This document shows positions 58,859 to 64,000 of a stretch of 64,000 bases of DNA, piece after piece. The position numbers and the translations under genes were made by a program. The DNA lies in the NCBI GenBank assembly GCA_013115135.1, contig JABANP010000272.1:1-64000 (forward strand), given 5' to 3'. Position 1 is the first letter of the stretch; the number at the start of each line of letters is the position of its first letter. The DNA comes from Perkinsus olseni. Taxonomy: Eukaryota > Perkinsozoa > Perkinsida > Perkinsidae. A model generated the notes under the pieces. That model was given only the letters and a program-made list of their open reading frames with translations. It was not told where the DNA came from and searched no databases.

Positions 58859-59552
58859 TCATGGGATGGCTGGAGTAGAGAGCGCAGCAGTAGTAGCCCC
58901 CGGACTCACCACTCCGTTTGCCTTCCGTGCCGCATGCAAGTTATCGCTAACTTGTTTTGCATACCAAATGTAATACGCCATTCCGAGAAGGACCCAGAAC
59001 GAGGCGAAGAGAATATAATAACCTGCCAAAACAAAGTATCGGCCGGTGTATTCGGCCAGGGAGTAGCGGTGAGCACGGACTCCCACGACAGGTTGTGAAC
59101 GCCAACTTACTTGCGTCCTCCATGACGACACCACTGAAACTGTGGGGTCAAAAAAGGGGAAAGCTGCAGTTGAAGAATCGACAGCCGATACATAAACCAT
59201 CGGAACAACCCAAGACAGGCAAGGCGATCGGAAACGCGCGGTGTGTTGTTGGCTACGAGAGCTGCACTTCGAATGGTGGATTCCACCCAGTAACGATGTA
59301 CCTGCAGTACCACTGGACCGCCGTCATTCCGCTGCATCGCTCCGCCTACCCTAGGATTATTGTTCCTGCTATGCCAGCGAATGCCGCACGTTGCCACCAC
59401 ATGGCAGGCTCTTCATAATCTTCGGCGTGCGGCTCGTCGTCGGGATATCCTTGAGGCTCGGCAGCTGAAATACAACCACAACATTTGTCATCCATCACTA
59501 TGGCATTTACTGATTGGAGACACTCTGACCGCGACCGTCCTAACCGCACGAC
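58859..59552 (-). CDS. Small multi-pass membrane protein, unknown
   Basis: A start near 59552 gives MDDKCCGCISAAEPQGYPDD followed by EPAMWWQRAAFAGIAGTIIL, a cytosolic Cys-rich opening then a membrane segment. Later exons include FMVYVSAVDSSTAAFPFFD and, after a canonical GTAAGT...TTTTGGCAG intron (about 59028-59111), GYYILFASFWVLLGMAYYIW, a second clear membrane segment. The tail ends TTAALSTPAIP at 58859. At least one more intron lies near 59340. The CC near the N-terminus could be acylated. I do not recognise the family. Confidence 0.5.
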
Positions 59553-59686
59553 AAAAAATATCCGAATCAACGTACAGCTGGAATCATGGCTATCCGAGCG
59601 ATCTCGCTCCGCGGCTTTGACACCAAATCCCCAAACCTGACGAAATAGGAGTTGTGTGCTGGCGCTAGTGGACGACGCTAGATTAA

Positions 59687-61057
59687 TTAACACACCTCAA
59701 ACCACGACTTGTGCTCAGGGATGTCTATCGTTTCATTGAGGAAATTGCGTCCGCCGTCGAAGACTGACACCCTCGATTCAATCTGGGAAAAGGAAGCTGG
59801 GGGACGATCGATGACAATAGTTATGACCTTCCGACAGAAGTCGAAGAGGCCTTGCCATCGCTGGTCCTGCAGGAGTATTTTCAGTCTTCGATCGACACGA
59901 GGCAAGGGTATCGATAGTAGGACTGCCAGATACCCGAAAGCTTTGCAGATGACGAGCTGGAAACAACAACGACATACACGCGTCGAGACTGGTCCCGCCC
60001 GGAAGTAGCACCTTGGACGGGTATGTTGAATCACCATTCATTCCGCCGTTAGAAGCACCATTCTCGTGGCAGTGCTCAGTATCATCTAGTAAGTATCCGT
60101 AGTCCAGGGACAGTGCCCACCGGCTGAGGCAATCAAGTACCTGAAACGACAGTGTCCAATGAATGGCCCATCACCTCGTACCCGGTCACCTGCTCGAGAC
60201 GCTCCACACACATAGACATGTTTGCTATGCCACTACGTTTGGCTCGAGCTGCTCGTACAGACGAGCTGGTGTACCTTGGCAGATTGCAATGATATCAGGG
60301 GCGGGCCAAAGGGGCAGAAGATTACATGAAGTTTCGAAGGAGGAAGTTGCCCACAGTCGCAGCGTAAACTTGGCGAGTGAATCCTTCAAAGACCGCATCA
60401 CTGCCCCACAAAATGTACCTGAAAAAAGAGCTCTCTTTCCCATTGTGCGGACGAGCCTTGTCCGCTAGGCTCACTCTAGGCACCGTCCGAACTCGACGTC
60501 CAGGTAGGCAGAGAAAGCCGCGTCTTTGGGGAGGATCGGGCCTTCGCCGAGGAAAACTGCCACGAGAAAAGAAATGTCTATGGCGCAAACGAATAGCCGG
60601 TGGATACCGAGACTCGAGACATATCTCGGGAGAGGGCACACGACAGACCGATCATAATCGCTGAGCGCTCAGCTGCGAAGTCGTCGCCCCTCAGTACGCG
60701 ATAAAGCTTCCAACAGGTCCCTCCCTCGCACTATATCGTTAGTTCGATACGAATTCTGCCCACTGGGGGCCTCCCGGATGCAGCCAGCAGGTAAGTCACC
60801 CAACCAAGCCGTCGAAGGGAAAGAGCCTGAGGAACAGTATGCTATTATAGCCGACTTTTCGGAGTCATTGCGACGCCCTTTCATCTTGGAGGAACCTCGC
60901 AGGGCTTTCTGTAGGAGAATGGTTGCGAAGCATTACATGGGGTGAAGGTGATAAACTCCGATCCTCGCCGATCATTGATGAGCTTGCTCAAACATCGCGC
61001 TGCTACTGTCGTTGGATCGAGGTCTCCGCCGACCGTGTCAAAGAAATCCACGTCCAT
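59687..61057 (-). CDS. Poorly resolved gene, possibly Cms1-like
   Basis: ATG at 61057 gives MDVDFFDTVGGDLDPTTVAA and LSKLINDRRGSE, then an apparent ~50-bp GT-AG intron and KALRGSSKMKGRRNDSEKSA. Further left are coding-like pieces PDIIAICQGTPARLYEQLEP (about 60230-60300), WALSLDYGYLL (about 60090-60120), and RRLKILLQDQRWQGLFDFCR (about 59850-59890) to the stop at 59687. The GTPARL and LDYGYL words recall Cms1/CMSS1, a ribosome-biogenesis protein with a degenerate helicase fold, but the order of exons is only partly clear. The identity is weak; two genes are possible. Confidence 0.3.
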
Positions 61058-61198
61058 GGCGTTGGTTGACGAATACGAAAAAATACTACGCCAGGCCGTC
61101 CCACCCAATCCGAACTGATAACACAACAATGAGCTAAGCCTCCTACACAAAACTAAATACTACATAAGAAAGAAATAGTGCTACTCACGCCCACCACT

Positions 61199-62314
61199 TC
61201 AACCTCTGTGAGCACCAAATCCATTATTAGTAACGTAAGCTACGGTATTATCGTCCCAAGACTCCTCAGTGCTGCCACTCAACGCCGACCCTCTGCCCCA
61301 AACAGATTGAGGTTGGCCCCTACCCGGACCAATCGGGGCTGCCCCCGAGGGCTCCACCCTACTCGGCGCATTGCCCGGCTTCCATCTTCCTCGACAATTT
61401 CTTGGTTGCTTGGGTATCGGCGTTGGAGGAGTGTTGTCCACATAGAAACTGCCCAGCCTGATCGCCCCATCTTCCCAGGCCTCTTCGTGGCTCGTTGACC
61501 TCGTCGTCGAGTTCACCGAGGGAGGTACTGCCCGATAGGCATTGGATGGAGCGTTGACCCTGCCCGGACGCGCATACGGCGCCGCTGAGTACTGCGAGTA
61601 TCTCTGTTGTTTCCCATGAGCGAACTTCGAGGACCGGTAGGGACCAGCGGTCTTACCCCCGAACTTTTTCACCACGTGTGGAACATAGACATTGTGAGCA
61701 GCCGCACCAGCATCGTGCTGACCTACGGGTAGATAATCGGCGGCAGGCCCAAGAGGGGACGACGAGTTCGGAACAGTTGTAGAGTTGTTCCCTCTACCAT
61801 CTTCATCATCGAAGCTGTCATCAATATCCATCGCGCCTTCGGGTGGCGGCGCAGATCTATCAGGCATGAACTCTCCCGTGGGCATGAAGGTGTAGTAGAC
61901 ATGCTTATTGTCATTTTCACTTAACCACTTCGCCGTATCCTTATCCCTTTCTTCCAGCCGGAACCTCCAGTCTCTGTAGTTGTCGTTGTCAACGAACTGC
62001 GCCGAGTAGATCTTAGCCGCTCTGATTGTCAACAAGTCGTCCGCATCCTTTACGCCATCCTGTACAGCCGCGCGGCATAAGCTGTTTGTCAGTTCTGCCG
62101 GCATGCCTGGGTTGTGCCTCAACAGGGACTCGTTCGCAGTGAACCAGCAGCGTTCGACGTCGCGCTCCTTGTAGTAACGCCAAGCTGCGAGGACGCCTTG
62201 CCAATCGAACGTATTAGACAGATGGAGGTACTGCCTGCCATAGGTGAAGCCAATATTGGCCGCGTTGAGGATGACTGCTGAGGGCTCTTCGGCAGGAGGC
62301 GAGGAGGAGGCCAT
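61199..62314 (-). CDS. NYN-domain (Regnase/ZC3H12-type) protein with altered catalytic residue
   Basis: A single 371-residue frame from ATG 62314. Residues 12-135 match the Zc3h12a-like NYN nuclease fold in order: SAVILNAANIGFTYG, a helix VLAAWRYYKERD, beta CWFTAN, DADDLLTIRAAKIY, and FVDNDNYRDW then YTFMPTGEFMPD. In Regnase-type enzymes four acidic residues bind metal. Here D92/D93 and D111 are present, but the first Asp (in VIDGSN of relatives) is Asn17. The C-terminal half is disordered, Gly/Arg/Pro/Ser-rich, with an RPGRV and GRGQPQ style of RNA-binding tail; no CCCH finger is seen. In relatives the role is cleavage of structured RNA. Confidence 0.75.
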   Translation of the reverse strand: MASSSPPAEEPSAVILNAANIGFTYGRQYLHLSNTFDWQGVLAAWRYYKERDVERCWFTANESLLRHNPGMPAELTNSLCRAAVQDGVKDADDLLTIRAAKIYSAQFVDNDNYRDWRFRLEERDKDTAKWLSENDNKHVYYTFMPTGEFMPDRSAPPPEGAMDIDDSFDDEDGRGNNSTTVPNSSSPLGPAADYLPVGQHDAGAAAHNVYVPHVVKKFGGKTAGPYRSSKFAHGKQQRYSQYSAAPYARPGRVNAPSNAYRAVPPSVNSTTRSTSHEEAWEDGAIRLGSFYVDNTPPTPIPKQPRNCRGRWKPGNAPSRVEPSGAAPIGPGRGQPQSVWGRGSALSGSTEESWDDNTVAYVTNNGFGAHRG

Positions 62315-63594
62315 TCAGCACGCAGCCATCTACCAATCAAGCCTGCAATCGGGAGGTCGGATATTCCTTCGACACATCGCGGACCCGCAAAAGCAGGACT
62401 AAAAGACGGAATAACAAAGGGTTGGCAAGGATGGGGAGGGGAGGAGTGGCGGAACACCGCACTGAGCCTCGGCCGCTTGGCACCTTCCCATTTTCGTCCT
62501 TCGTCCACGACTAACAAACCGTTCAACGATGAACAAAATCTATTCCACCCAGCACCGACTCGGGAATTGATTTTCACACGTCAAACATGGTTCCAGATTC
62601 TCGCCCCGCGAGTTCGCTCGATTTTCGAAGGCAACTAGGCGCGCAAAAGGCCGATGGTCTAGGCGGTAGCGACCACCGGAAACCTGTGTTTCTAACATGT
62701 CAACCGCTATGATGCCAAGTGAACATTGGGGATCTAACGATATCGAACACGAAAAGCATCTGGCGCGTGCTGTGCCGCGCAGAATAATGTACAGAAGAAA
62801 TGTAATGGTGCCGGAATCGAACCAGGGACCTCAACTTATGATGATGATGATGTGCCGCCTAGGAATCCCTGTGAATAAGTTCGGTACGAGACAGCTGCAT
62901 ACGTAATACCAACTCGGTGGACCATCTCTCAGACCACGCTACACGATTTGAATAGGTCGTAAATATCCACGCTTCTTTTGATTCCGAACCGACCTGAAAT
63001 TTCGGGATGATGCGGTAGGACTGTCGGGTCCATTCTCGACGCTACTAAAATTCGATGATACCTTCTCGAGTCAGACGTTATCGTCGTGAGCGTACATGGG
63101 CTCGTGTTTAGGAACGACTCCATAGGATGACCGTAGGAGTCCTCGCAATGCCGCTTTCCTTCGGTTGCCCAGGGTTGTTCTGGGAGGCGGGAAGGTTTCA
63201 TGCACGGTACGATTATGTTTATCAAGACTCGAGGAGTAGTCTACTGGTTTATGGACCGCAGCATTGGACGCCATATGAAGTCACAACGTCCTGCTGTTAT
63301 TCTGAATAGTAGCGCCACTGATCACGAGCTGTGGTCAGGCTGAACAACTAAGGCCGCCGTAGCACAAAACAACGCCGCTGCAACTTCGCTCTTACCAAGC
63401 TCACGCATTACTGCTTAAACCTGTTCAAATTCATAGAATCGCATTCATGTCACCAACACCTCGTTGGTGGCTCCGAGCTTCTCGTTCGATGGCACGAAGG
63501 GAGCTAAGAAATAGGAGTTCGGTTGGAAGTTGGCGTGGATGGCTTCGGAGTTGATGGACGGCGTTTTCTCAGTCGTTTTTGTTTAGGCTAAATC
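62315..63594. other. Intergenic region
   Basis: No gene recognised. It contains the 3' half of a tRNA-like sequence on the minus strand (about 62803-62832) beside an atg/atc microsatellite (62838-62852). Confidence 0.4.
62803..62832 (-). other. tRNA 3'-half-like sequence
   Basis: On the minus strand, GAGGTCCCTGGTTCGATTCC then GGCACCA has a perfect B box and a T-arm-like stem. The 5' half does not pair with it, although an A-box-like CCGAGTTGGTATTACG lies about 80 bp upstream (near 62910). It is a decayed or split tRNA at most. Confidence 0.3.
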
Positions 63595-63918
63595 ATGCCA
63601 TCTTCGAACATTCCCATCATCAGCAACTTGCTGGCCACCATACGACTGTTGGTCAACGACAAACTGCGAAGGAAGGATCGTTTCGATACTGTCGTGCTCT
63701 CCACCCTAACGTGGTTCTTGTTGTACTTCGCCTACAAGCTGTGGAAGCATCTACAGCGATACGGTCTCCATCAAGGATTCGAAGTGCCTTTGAAACGTTA
63801 CGCGTTGAAGCAGGTGATGTCGGTCGGAAGCGCTCCGCCGGTTGAAGCAGCAGCGAATCCTCGAGCCCCGGATGTTATGACATCCCAGGATGCGCTACGT
63901 CCTTCGACCAAGGAATAA
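63595..63918 (+). CDS. N-terminal exon(s) of a membrane-anchored protein, unknown
   Basis: ATG at 63595 gives MPSSNIPIISNLLATIRLLV, then a membrane segment TVVLSTLTWFLLYFAYKLW. A basic stretch KHLQRYGLHQGFEVPLKRYA follows. The open frame ends at 63918, but a GTGATG donor candidate after LKQ (about 63813) suggests that the last part is intron and the gene continues past the window. A single N-terminal anchor followed by basic residues would fit an ER enzyme such as sphingosine-1-phosphate lyase; this is a guess. Confidence 0.5.
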   Translation: MPSSNIPIISNLLATIRLLVNDKLRRKDRFDTVVLSTLTWFLLYFAYKLWKHLQRYGLHQGFEVPLKRYALKQVMSVGSAPPVEAAANPRAPDVMTSQDALRPSTKE

Positions 63919-64000
63919 TTTTTGACCGTATCCGAAATGCGAACACAGCCAAACCTTCTCCAAAAATTCCGACTGCGAATCCACTGTTTCTGATCGATAC

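Noticed and set aside
1..64000. Spliced-leader RNA gene
   Set aside because: I looked for the conserved dinoflagellate/perkinsid leader ending ttggctcaag on both strands and did not find it.

Overview
The window comes from a nuclear genome of a flagellated protist. I infer an alveolate close to Perkinsus: short GT-AG introns (44-61 bp where resolved), near-neutral base composition, closely packed one-way genes, several ciliary genes and large LTR retrotransposons. The genus is inference, not read from a marker gene.

Layout. Positions 1-33,225 are almost wholly mobile DNA. Three LTR retrotransposons of BEL/Pao character (reverse transcriptase followed by a YDPLG block, RNase H, integrase) lie here. 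Element A (minus, 1-~4,891) runs off the left edge. Element C (plus, 12,107-19,035) is complete, with LTRs differing at only two bases. Element B (minus, 19,605-33,225) is complete, older and very long. Four non-autonomous hAT-like DNA transposons (8-bp target duplications, termini (C/T)AGGGTGG) sit inside the gag or gag-pol frames of these three elements. Between A and C is a mosaic of unclassified repeats (4,892-12,106) with a 1.36-kb tandem duplication carrying a tRNA-Ala-like stretch.

Positions 33,800-64,000 are a gene-rich host segment. A plus-strand CFAP251/WDR66 gene converges on an IFT140 gene. Upstream of IFT140 on the same minus strand, about 180-240 bp apart, are a nucleoside diphosphate kinase, a 1,371-aa protein that may be Mediator subunit 14, and an MFS transporter. 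A 28-bp minisatellite lies between the transporter and a divergent plus-strand gene. Further right are CFAP418, a small membrane protein, a poorly resolved gene, a Regnase-like NYN-domain protein with a changed catalytic residue, and the start of another plus-strand gene.

Themes. CFAP251 (radial spoke/calmodulin-associated complex), IFT140 (retrograde intraflagellar transport) and CFAP418 (ciliary base) all serve the flagellum. The strongest unexplained signals are a strand-specific excess of TAGT confined to element B, reading-frame changes in B and C that are all +1 and include a UUU-UAG-C site, a gag start codon inside the LTR of C, and a tRNA-like sequence in that LTR.
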